Positions 1 through 5,865 are shown, counted from the stretch's first letter. The stretch: 6,195 nt of DNA from Desulfobacterales bacterium (GCA_022361135.1 JAKSBM010000800.1:1-6195); one strand, 5' to 3'. Notes: generated from the letters alone by a model not told the origin. Translations and numbers: made by a program.

Positions 1-10
1 AGATAATTAA

Positions 11-15
11 GGGAG
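11..15 (+). promoter_or_regulatory. ribosome binding site of dsrB
   Basis: GGGAG lies 7 nt before the ATG at 23 and decides that start. The 22 bases before dsrB are otherwise AT-rich and are presumably the dsrA-dsrB spacer. Several TAA triplets occur there (4-6, 8-10, 18-20), so the dsrA stop may lie inside the window, but which triplet is the stop cannot be told. Confidence 0.7.
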
Positions 16-22
16 ATTAATA

Positions 23-1171
23 ATGGCATTTATTTCTACTGGTTATAATCCAGACAAACCGATGGAAAACAGAATTACTGACATCGGCCCCAGAGACTAT
101 AACGAATTCTACCCTGAGGTTATCAAAAACAACCAGGGCAAATGGTCTCATCATGAAATCCTGGAACCCGGCGTACTGGTACACGTTGGCGAGTCCGGAG
201 ACGAATGTTACACCGTAAGAGTCGGCGGCGCCCGTCTGATGTCTACTTCTCTGATCAACGAGATTTGCGACATTGCTGATCAGTACTGCGACGGCTTCGT
301 ACGTTTCACCACCCGTAACAACATCGAGTTCATGGTTGACTCCAAGGACAAGGTTGAGCCCCTGAAGAACGATCTGGCTGCCAGAAAGTTCAACGGCGGT
401 TCCTTCAAGTTCCCCATCGGCGGCACCGGTGCCGGCGTTACCAACATCGTTCACACCCAGGGCTGGGCACACTGCCATACGCCTGCAACTGACGCGTCCG
501 GTACGGTTAAGGCTGCCATGGACGTTCTGTTCGACGACTTCCAGAACATGAGACTGCCTGCCCAGCTGCGCGTTTCCATGGCTTGCTGTCTGAACATGTG
601 TGGTGCCGTACATTGTTCTGATATCGCCATCTTGGGATATCACAGAAAACCGCCGATGTTGGACCACGAATACCTGGATAAGGTATGCGAAATCCCCTTG
701 GCCGTTTCTGCCTGCCCCACCGCAGCCATCAAACCGTCCAAGCAGACCCTGGCCAATGGTACAGAAGTTAAGTCCGTAGCCGTTAAAAACGAAAGATGCA
801 TGTATTGTGGTAACTGCTACACCATGTGCCCCTCCATGCCCTTGGCCGACACCGAAGGTGACGGTATCGTTCTGATGGCCGGTGGTAAGGTTTCCAACAG
901 AATTTCCGATCCGAAATTCTCCAAGGTTGTTGTGGCCTTCCTGCCCAACGAAATGCCCCGTTGGCAGTCCATGACCGACACCATCCAGAAAATGGTTAAC
1001 GCCTACTCCAATGGTGCCAATAAATACGAACGTCTGGGTGACTGGGCCGAAAGAATCGGATGGGAAAAATTCTTTGAAGTATGTGAACTGCCGTTCACCC
1101 ACCATCTGATTGATGACTTCCGTCAGCAGGCTTACATGAGCTGGCGTCAGTCCACTCAGTTCAAATTCTAA
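23..1171 (+). CDS. dsrB: dissimilatory sulfite reductase, beta subunit (DsrB)
   Basis: This 382-residue protein is the beta subunit of the cytoplasmic alpha2beta2 siroheme enzyme that reduces sulfite in the last stage of sulfate respiration, working with DsrC. The length is normal for the family. Cys151 and the Cys188-Cys189-xxx-Cys193 group match the ligands of the [4Fe-4S] cluster coupled to siroheme, with the same numbering I recall for the Desulfovibrio protein. A ferredoxin-like insert follows: Cys231 (in ACP) plus Cys259, Cys262 and Cys265 (CxxCxxC) would hold the second [4Fe-4S] cluster, and Cys269 lies next to them. The start at 23 has a good ribosome binding site. Arginine codons are almost all AGA or CGT and glycine codons almost all GGT or GGC, the pattern of a very highly expressed gene. 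dsrA should lie immediately upstream, outside the window; dsrD follows after 100 bp. The gene is intact, with no missing ligand. Identification is essentially certain. Confidence 0.98.
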   Translation: MAFISTGYNPDKPMENRITDIGPRDYNEFYPEVIKNNQGKWSHHEILEPGVLVHVGESGDECYTVRVGGARLMSTSLINEICDIADQYCDGFVRFTTRNNIEFMVDSKDKVEPLKNDLAARKFNGGSFKFPIGGTGAGVTNIVHTQGWAHCHTPATDASGTVKAAMDVLFDDFQNMRLPAQLRVSMACCLNMCGAVHCSDIAILGYHRKPPMLDHEYLDKVCEIPLAVSACPTAAIKPSKQTLANGTEVKSVAVKNERCMYCGNCYTMCPSMPLADTEGDGIVLMAGGKVSNRISDPKFSKVVVAFLPNEMPRWQSMTDTIQKMVNAYSNGANKYERLGDWAERIGWEKFFEVCELPFTHHLIDDFRQQAYMSWRQSTQFKF

Positions 1172-1210
1172 TCAGGCTGTCTGATTAACTATTTGAGCCC
1201 TATTAGTTAA
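1169..1210 (+). promoter_or_regulatory. two mutually exclusive stem-loops at the dsrB stop codon
   Basis: Hairpin A pairs TAATCAG (1169-1175) with CTGATTA (1181-1187), 7 bp around a 5-nt loop; its 5' arm contains the dsrB stop codon. Hairpin B pairs TTAACTA (1185-1191) with TAGTTAA (1204-1210), 7 bp around a 12-nt loop. Bases 1185-1187 belong to both, so only one can form at a time. Neither is followed by a run of T, so neither looks like an intrinsic terminator. A role in mRNA processing, stability or translation-linked switching is inference. The stems are AT-rich and individually weak. Confidence 0.4.
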
Positions 1211-1220
1211 ATATGTGGAA

Positions 1221-1246
1221 AGCCGGAGCACATCTGTGGTCCGGCT
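1221..1246 (+). promoter_or_regulatory. GC-rich intercistronic hairpin before dsrD
   Basis: AGCCGGA (1221-1227) pairs perfectly with TCCGGCT (1240-1246). After one G-G mismatch, CAC (1229-1231) pairs with GTG (1236-1238) around an ATCT loop. This is the strongest stem in the dsrB-dsrD spacer and ends 12 nt before the dsrD ribosome binding site. No T-tract follows, so it is more likely an mRNA-stabilising or processing element, or a partial transcription block between dsrB and dsrD, than a true terminator. Confidence 0.5.
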
Positions 1247-1258
1247 CTCCCATTTCCG

Positions 1259-1265
1259 AAAGGAG
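1259..1265 (+). promoter_or_regulatory. ribosome binding site of dsrD
   Basis: AAAGGAG ends 6 nt before the ATG at 1272. It decides that start over the in-frame GTG at 1215, which would add 19 residues that run through the upstream hairpin and are not part of the DsrD family. Confidence 0.8.
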
Positions 1266-1271
1266 AAAAAC

Positions 1272-1529
1272 ATGAGCGAACTTCTTGATAACAAAGAAGC
1301 AGCACAGAAAGTTGTTGTGGATTGGTTGACCAAAAAGTCTAAGAATAAAACCAAATTCTACATCAAAGATTTTTACAAGCTCTTTCCCGATGATAAGCCC
1401 AGAATGATCAAGAAAGTCATCAATAAGATGGTTGAAGAAGAAGTCCTTGAATTCTGGTCTTCTGGATCCACCACCATGTACGGTCTGAAGGGTATGGGCA
1501 TCCAGCACTCTTCCGAAGGCGAAGAATAA
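1272..1529 (+). CDS. dsrD: DsrD, winged-helix activator of dissimilatory sulfite reductase
   Basis: This small cytoplasmic protein of 85 residues is close to the roughly 78 residues of the Desulfovibrio protein. DsrD has a winged-helix fold but is reported to act as an allosteric activator of DsrAB sulfite reduction rather than as a DNA-binding regulator. The sequence fits: an amphipathic first helix (about residues 8-22), a lysine-rich stretch (21-31), two helices of the helix-turn-helix (about 31-39 and 43-57, KPRMIKKVINKMVEEE), then a beta wing rich in Ser, Thr, Trp and Tyr (about 58-72), and an acidic tail ending EGEE. It lies directly downstream of dsrB, the usual place in sulfate reducers, and shares its high-expression codon bias. 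The next gene starts 21 bp after its stop. Family assignment is secure from sequence and context. Confidence 0.95.
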   Translation: MSELLDNKEAAQKVVVDWLTKKSKNKTKFYIKDFYKLFPDDKPRMIKKVINKMVEEEVLEFWSSGSTTMYGLKGMGIQHSSEGEE

Positions 1530-1550
1530 GATATAAGATGTTAAGCGATC

Positions 1551-3005
1551 ATGCAGTACAGTAGGAATAAAATACCGGGAGTTGTGGTGGCCGGACTCAG
1601 GGGCGGTTCGGGTAAAACAATAATATCCTTAGGGATAACTGCTGCATGGAAGCACCAGAATATTCGGGTTTCTCCATTCAAAAAGGGACCGGACTATATC
1701 GACGCCGGCTGGCTGTCAAAGGCCGCCGGCCGCCCCTGCTACAACCTGGATACCTATTTGTGTACCCAGGAAACCGTTCAGAATTCCTATGACCTCCATT
1801 CCCAGGAGTCAAGTCTGGCTGTGGTGGAAGGCAACCGGGGACTTTATGACGGTCTGGACATTGACGGTTCCACCTCCACGGCGGAACTGGCCAAACTCCT
1901 GAACCTGCCCATCCTCCTTGTGCTGGACTGCACCAAGTCCACCCGCACCATGGCGGCCATCCTCATGGGCTGCATCCATTTTGATCCCAGCATTAAAATC
2001 GGTGGTGTCATCCTCAATCGGGTGGCGGGCAAACGCCATGAAAAAAAGGTGAGGGATAATATCCGTCACTTTTGCAAGGTGCCTATTTTTGGGGTGGTTC
2101 CCAAGCTCAAGGCCAAGGATTTTCCCGAACGGCACATGGGATTGGTCACCTCAGAGGAGCACGGTTTTTCCGAGGATGCCATAGATGCAGCCCGGGTCAT
2201 CGCTGAAAAATACATTGATCTGGACGGCCTTCGGGCCCATGTAATGGATTGGGAAAAGGAACATCCTCCCATCCGGGAAATGGCCGTGGCCAGTGAGCCC
2301 TGTCCGGCCTGCCCGGAGATGGAAGTCCCGGCACCCGTTGTCCCTTCACCGGGGGAAACGCCCCTGACCATCGGGATCATCCGGGATTCTGCCTTCCAAT
2401 TTTATTATCCCGACAATATTGCGGCCCTGGAAAATCTGGGTGCTCGCATTGTTTATCTCAGTCCCTTGTCCCAGGATCGAATTCCCGAGGTCCATGCCAT
2501 TTACATGGGGGGGGGATTCCCGGAAACCCATGCCCCGCAATTGGCTGCCAATCAAGCCTTTAGGGATAATCTTCAGGCCCTGGCCAAGAAGGGGTTGCCC
2601 ATCTATGCGGAATGCGGGGGATTGATTTTCCTTGGGGAAAGTATCCAATTGGACGATACGGTTTACCCCATGTCCGGCATTCTTCCCATTAAATTCGGTC
2701 TTTCCAAACGTCCCCAGGGGCACGGATATACCGAGGTGGAAGTGGTTCAGGACAATCCTTTCTATAGGAAAGGGGAAATTCTGAGGGGACATGAATTCAG
2801 ATATTCCCAGGTGTTGGACATCGATTACACCGACGAGACCATGGCCTTCCGCATGGAGCTTGGCAAGGGAATTTTGGAAAAAAAGGACGGGCTGTTTAAA
2901 TACAATACCTTTGGGACCTATACCCATATCCATGCCCTGGGTTCCTCCTCCTGGGCCCCCTCCCTTGTGGCCAAGGCCGAGGCATTCCGCGCCGGCCAAC
3001 TCTGA
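1551..3005 (+). CDS. cbiA: cobyrinate a,c-diamide synthase family glutamine amidotransferase (CbiA/DsrN type)
   Basis: The family uses ATP and glutamine to amidate acetate side chains of tetrapyrroles. In dsr loci the homologue is called DsrN and is thought to make siroheme amide for DsrAB; that role here is inferred from position. The protein has 484 residues, slightly longer than the usual 450-465. The N-terminal ATP-dependent synthase domain (about 9-235) shows the P-loop GLRGGSGKT (15-23), KKGPDYID (44-51), RPCYNLD (61-67) and VEGNRGLYDG (92-101). A proline-rich linker (about 237-270) contains CPACP (251-255). The C-terminal class I glutaminase domain (about 271-484) shows GGGFPETH (320-327), the nucleophile Cys355 in AECGG, HEFRYS (414-419) and THIH (458-461) carrying the catalytic histidine. 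The start at 1551 has no clear Shine-Dalgarno sequence and may rely on ribosomes arriving from dsrD. Codon use is ordinary (CGG, GGG, CCC), unlike dsrB. A conventional role in cobalamin synthesis cannot be excluded. Confidence 0.93.
   Translation: MQYSRNKIPGVVVAGLRGGSGKTIISLGITAAWKHQNIRVSPFKKGPDYIDAGWLSKAAGRPCYNLDTYLCTQETVQNSYDLHSQESSLAVVEGNRGLYDGLDIDGSTSTAELAKLLNLPILLVLDCTKSTRTMAAILMGCIHFDPSIKIGGVILNRVAGKRHEKKVRDNIRHFCKVPIFGVVPKLKAKDFPERHMGLVTSEEHGFSEDAIDAARVIAEKYIDLDGLRAHVMDWEKEHPPIREMAVASEPCPACPEMEVPAPVVPSPGETPLTIGIIRDSAFQFYYPDNIAALENLGARIVYLSPLSQDRIPEVHAIYMGGGFPETHAPQLAANQAFRDNLQALAKKGLPIYAECGGLIFLGESIQLDDTVYPMSGILPIKFGLSKRPQGHGYTEVEVVQDNPFYRKGEILRGHEFRYSQVLDIDYTDETMAFRMELGKGILEKKDGLFKYNTFGTYTHIHALGSSSWAPSLVAKAEAFRAGQL
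2507..2515 (+). repeat. nine-G homopolymer inside cbiA
   Basis: Nine consecutive G residues encode the end of Met319 and Gly320-Gly322 of the conserved GGGFPE motif. Loss of one G would move translation into a frame that stops at 2623-2625 and destroy the glutaminase nucleophile. The tract is intact here. Confidence 0.9.
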
Positions 3006-3026
3006 GCTTGGCAGACCGTTTAACAC

Positions 3027-3053
3027 CCAATCGTCCAAAACCCGGTCGGTTGG
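3027..3053 (+). terminator. weak stem-loop after cbiA, possible terminator
   Basis: CCAATCG (3027-3033) pairs with CGGTTGG (3047-3053), 7 bp including one T-G wobble, around a 13-nt loop. CCCTTTGTGTTT follows, which is T-rich but not a clean T-tract. GACCG (3014-3018) could instead pair with CGGTC (3043-3047). It may end or reduce transcription of the dsr block before panC, but the evidence is modest. Confidence 0.3.
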
Positions 3054-3063
3054 CCCTTTGTGT

Positions 3064-3092
3064 TTGACAATCCCCAATTCAAATTGTATCTA
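3064..3092 (+). promoter_or_regulatory. candidate sigma-70 promoter for panC
   Basis: A perfect TTGACA (3064-3069) is followed after exactly 17 bp by TATCTA (3087-3092), which matches the first three bases of the -10 consensus. The spacer contains the near-palindrome CAATT-CA-AATTG (3075-3086), which could be an operator, and a tandem TCAATG TCAATG (3097-3108) lies near the expected transcription start. The resulting leader would be about 45-50 nt. The -10 box is weak, so this is only a candidate. Confidence 0.4.
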
Positions 3093-3133
3093 AGCATCAA
3101 TGTCAATGCATGGCGTTGGACGCTTAATGTCTA

Positions 3134-3142
3134 AGAGGTGAT
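3134..3142 (+). promoter_or_regulatory. extended Shine-Dalgarno sequence of panC
   Basis: GAGGTGAT (3135-3142) is complementary over 8 contiguous bases to the usual 3' end of bacterial 16S rRNA, and TAAG just before it continues the match apart from one missing G. The GAGG core lies 7 nt before ATC at 3146. It is poorly placed, about 34 nt away, for the first ATG at 3173, so it argues for initiation at ATC. Confidence 0.75.
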
Positions 3143-3145
3143 ACC

Positions 3146-3991
3146 ATCGACGTTTTAAAAACCATTCCCGAAATGACCGCATATGCCGATGCCCTTCGGC
3201 AGACTTCCCAGACCATGGCCTTTGTACCCACCATGGGATTCCTCCACCAGGGCCATCTTACCCTCATGGAAGAGGGGTTGAAAAAGGCCGATAAACTGGT
3301 GGTTTCCATTTTTGTGAATCCTGCACAGTTCGGTCCCAACGAAGACCTGGACACTTACCCCCGGGCCCTTGAAAGGGATTTGAAACTCTGTGAAGAGATG
3401 GGTGCCTCCGCCGTTTTCTGCCCCAATGCCGGGGACATGTATCCCGAAGGGTTTCAAACCTGGGTGGAATTGGAGAAATTGCCCCAGCATCTTTGCGGCC
3501 TTTCCCGGCCCGTATTTTTTAAGGGCATTGCCACGGTGGTGACCAAACTCTTTAACATTGTCAAGCCCCACGTGGCCCTGTTTGGGGAGAAGGATTTCCA
3601 GCAGTTGGCCCTGATTCGGCAGATGGTCAAGGATCTTTGCTTTGACATTGAAATTTGCGGGGTACCCATTGTCCGTGAGGCCGACGGTCTAGCCATGAGT
3701 TCACGGAATAAATACCTGACCGAGGCCGAGCGCCCTGAAGCCCTGCGTCTTTCACAATGTTTGACCATGGGACAGGAAATGGTGGAATTGGGAACCCTCC
3801 AGGCTTCCCGCATCCGGGATGCCGCCGTTACCTACCTGGAGGCCTGCCCCCTGATCACGGTGGATTATGTTTCCCTCTGCGATCCGGTGACCCTGGATGA
3901 GGTGGAGAACCTGGACGGAAACACCCTCATGGCCATTGCCGTGACCCTGGGCAAAACTCGACTCATTGACAACACCATCCTGATGCCCTGA
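3146..3991 (+). CDS. panC: pantothenate synthetase (pantoate-beta-alanine ligase)
   Basis: This cytoplasmic enzyme joins pantoate and beta-alanine with ATP, through a pantoyl-adenylate, in the vitamin B5/coenzyme A pathway. Numbered from the ATC start, it shows PTMGFLHQGH (28-37, with His34 and His37 of the ATP-binding signature), VSIFVNPAQF (53-62), FGEKDFQQL (146-154) and SSRNKYL (185-191), the KMSKS-like loop. The length of 281 matches the family (E. coli 283). I chose ATC at 3146 because the nine residues it adds (giving MDVLKTIPEM) match the normal PanC N-terminus, because the extended ribosome binding site fits it, and because no ATG, GTG or TTG lies in frame between the upstream stop (3125-3127) and ATG 3173. 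Starting at 3173 would give 272 residues lacking the first strand. One oddity is SRPVFFKG (120-127), where many homologues have SRPGHFRG. The downstream gene starts 4 bp after the stop. Product certain; start probable. Confidence 0.95.
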   Translation: MDVLKTIPEMTAYADALRQTSQTMAFVPTMGFLHQGHLTLMEEGLKKADKLVVSIFVNPAQFGPNEDLDTYPRALERDLKLCEEMGASAVFCPNAGDMYPEGFQTWVELEKLPQHLCGLSRPVFFKGIATVVTKLFNIVKPHVALFGEKDFQQLALIRQMVKDLCFDIEICGVPIVREADGLAMSSRNKYLTEAERPEALRLSQCLTMGQEMVELGTLQASRIRDAAVTYLEACPLITVDYVSLCDPVTLDEVENLDGNTLMAIAVTLGKTRLIDNTILMP

Positions 3992-3995
3992 TCCC

Positions 3996-5777
3996 ATGGA
4001 TCCGACACCCTCCCATTTACCGGTTCGCGACGGCCTGGAAACGTTTCCCGCCATGGACTGGAAGGAGTTTGGTGCCGCATTGCTCAATGCCACCCCCAAC
4101 GGGGTGGCTCTGTTTAATACCGGTTTTGGCGCGGTGATTTCCAACCACATCGCACGGGATCGGTTGGGGATCTATCCGGGCTCCCTCATGAAAACCACCT
4201 GCCCGGGCCTCTTGCCCCAAGCCCAAAAGGTCCTGGAACAGAATATTCTCTTCCAGGAAGTGAACATCAAAAAACGGGGCTATTCCTTTTCCACATTCAT
4301 GTCTCCGGTGCACCATAAAACCCGGGCCATCGGAATCCTCTGCCTCTTTGAAGACATTACCGCCATGGAGCACATCACCAATCGATTGGCTTCCGTGGAA
4401 GAGCTGTCCATGGAATTGGACACCATCATTGAAAGTTCCAATGACGGTCTCTGGATCTGCGACGGAGACGGGGTGGTGCTGCGGATCAATCCCGCTTCGG
4501 AAGAGCTCACCGGAGTGAAGGCCCATGAGGTTCTGGGCAAGCCCATGCAATACCTGGTGGAAAAGAATTTCATTGATCAATCCGTTACCCTGAAAGTGCT
4601 CCATACCCGGAAAAAGGCCTCCATCATCCAGAAAACCGGCAATGGAAAACGGCTTTTCCTCACGGGAACCCCGGTCTTTGACACCCAGGGTCGGCTCTTC
4701 CGGGTGGTGGTCAACGAGCGGGATATCACCGAGATTTCCCAACTCCAGGAACGGCTGCGGGAAAATGCCGAGCTCAATGCCCAATACAAGCGGGATCTTT
4801 TGGAAAAGCAAATTGAGGAGAACGAATCCCGGAACATCATTGCCAAAAGTTCCAATTACCGACGTATTGTCCAGAAGGCGATTAAATTGGGGGAGGTGGA
4901 TTCAACGGTTTTGGTCCTGGGGGAATCCGGCGTGGGCAAGGGGGTTTTGGCCGATCTCATCCACAAGTATTCCAACCGGGCCGACCACCCCATGATTCGA
5001 ATTAATTGTGGCTCCATTCCGGATTCATTGGTTGAAAGTGAGCTCTTCGGTTATGCAAAGGGGGCTTTTACCGGGGCCCGGAACCAGGGAAAGCCCGGGA
5101 AGTTCGAACTGGCGGACAAGGGGATTATCTTTCTGGATGAAATTGCCGAACTTCCCCTGGCCAGCCAGGTAAAACTGCTGAAGTTTTTAGAAGACGGGGT
5201 GATCACCCGGGTGGGGGATACCAAAAACAAGCAGGTGGATGCCCGGATCATCGCCGCCACCAACCGGGATTTGAAGAAGATGATTGCAGATAAACGCTTT
5301 CGTTCCGACCTCTATTACCGGCTCAACGTCATTCCCCTGAAGGTTCCCCCCCTGAGGGAAAGACGGGATTGTCTGGTTCCCCTGGTGGATCATTATCTGG
5401 GGCAGTTTTCCACCAAGTATGAAAAGCCTAGGATCCGTTTGTCCAATGAAATCCTCGAAGCCCTCATGGCCTATCCCTATCCCGGCAATGTCCGGGAGAT
5501 GATCAATATCTGCGAGCGCATGGTGGTCATGTCACAGGGGGGAGAAATCTCCTTTAAGGATTTGCCGGCCGGCGTCCAGGAGCATGGAGAGCAGGGGGAT
5601 GGATTTTCCCTGGAGTTGTCCCAGGGGCGGACCCTCAAGGAAATGGTGGCCCGGCTGGAACAAAAGGTTTTGGGGGCGGCCCTCAGGGAGCACGGCACTC
5701 AGACCAAGGCAGCCCGGGCCCTGGGACTGAATCAGTCCACCATTGCCCGGAAAATTAAAAAATATGGAATCCAGTAA
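3996..5777 (+). CDS. sigma-54-dependent transcriptional regulator with two PAS domains (PAS-PAS-AAA+-Fis HTH)
   Basis: This is an enhancer-binding protein of 593 residues that would remodel sigma-54 RNA polymerase using ATP. An N-terminal PAS domain (about 25-125) and a second PAS (about 137-247, with LWICDGDGVVLRINPASEEL) are probable signal inputs. A charged helical linker (about 248-280) is likely a coiled coil. The AAA+ domain (about 281-515) has Walker A GESGVGKG (309-316), an intact GAFTGA loop (356-361) for sigma-54 contact, Walker B IIFLDE (377-382), sensor I ATNRDL (421-426), the arginine-finger region RFRSDLYYRLNV (434-445) and sensor II GNVRE (497-501). The C-terminal Fis-type helix-turn-helix spans about 566-591. 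No receiver domain or membrane segment is present, so it probably senses a cytoplasmic ligand or redox state. The start at 3996 is 4 bp after panC and has no clear Shine-Dalgarno sequence, which suggests translational coupling; ATG 4053 is an alternative. Its target genes are unknown. Confidence 0.95.
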   Translation: MDPTPSHLPVRDGLETFPAMDWKEFGAALLNATPNGVALFNTGFGAVISNHIARDRLGIYPGSLMKTTCPGLLPQAQKVLEQNILFQEVNIKKRGYSFSTFMSPVHHKTRAIGILCLFEDITAMEHITNRLASVEELSMELDTIIESSNDGLWICDGDGVVLRINPASEELTGVKAHEVLGKPMQYLVEKNFIDQSVTLKVLHTRKKASIIQKTGNGKRLFLTGTPVFDTQGRLFRVVVNERDITEISQLQERLRENAELNAQYKRDLLEKQIEENESRNIIAKSSNYRRIVQKAIKLGEVDSTVLVLGESGVGKGVLADLIHKYSNRADHPMIRINCGSIPDSLVESELFGYAKGAFTGARNQGKPGKFELADKGIIFLDEIAELPLASQVKLLKFLEDGVITRVGDTKNKQVDARIIAATNRDLKKMIADKRFRSDLYYRLNVIPLKVPPLRERRDCLVPLVDHYLGQFSTKYEKPRIRLSNEILEALMAYPYPGNVREMINICERMVVMSQGGEISFKDLPAGVQEHGEQGDGFSLELSQGRTLKEMVARLEQKVLGAALREHGTQTKAARALGLNQSTIARKIKKYGIQ

Positions 5778-5819
5778 GTCTGAAATTCCATTTTCACCGT
5801 CCATAAATGGGGCTTTAAT

Positions 5820-5865
5820 CGGTGGTGGGGATACGCCACCGGACCTTCTGCGGCCCAGTGGCGTA
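5820..5865. terminator. overlapping inverted repeats between convergent genes
   Basis: CGGTGG (5820-5825) pairs with CCACCG (5836-5841), extended inward by a T-G and a G-C pair. Alternatively TACGCCAC (5832-5839) pairs perfectly with GTGGCGTA (5858-5865), with GG/CC pairing further in the loop. The two stems share 5832-5841 and exclude each other. They lie between the stop codons of two converging genes, as expected of a bidirectional terminator, but no T-tract follows on either strand. Terminator function is therefore uncertain. Confidence 0.35.

Noticed and set aside
17..1105. Long minus-strand open frame opposite dsrB (362 residues)
   Set aside because: It is the antisense shadow of a strongly biased coding sequence; the protein is a Gly/His/Val-rich string without recognisable domains, and dsrB on the other strand is certain.
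1193..1212. Possible internal promoter for dsrD (TTGAGC with a nearby TTAAAT)
   Set aside because: The spacing between the two boxes is far too short for a sigma-70 promoter.
1215..1271. In-frame GTG at 1215 as an earlier dsrD start
   Set aside because: It would add 19 residues encoded by the hairpin and ribosome binding site region, with no Shine-Dalgarno sequence of its own; the ATG at 1272 has AAAGGAG at 6 nt and gives the family length.
2130..2148. GGCAC-like sequence resembling a sigma-54 -24/-12 promoter
   Set aside because: The second element lacks the GC at the required spacing and the site is inside cbiA coding sequence. No intergenic region showed a GG-N10-GC pair in a suitable context.
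2346..3077. Minus-strand open frame of 243 residues opposite the cbiA 3' half
   Set aside because: It mirrors conserved cbiA codons, has no family resemblance and no ribosome binding context; a real antisense gene is not supported.
3112..3123. GG and GC pair before panC as a sigma-54 promoter
   Set aside because: The spacing is GG-N8-GC, not GG-N10-GC, so it does not fit.
3113..3123. Small hairpin GCGT-TGG-ACGC in the panC leader
   Set aside because: Only 4 bp with a three-base loop; too weak to call a riboswitch or attenuator.
4017..4811. Minus-strand open frame of 264 residues opposite the PAS region of the regulator
   Set aside because: Antisense shadow of a GC-rich gene, with low-complexity composition and no domain.
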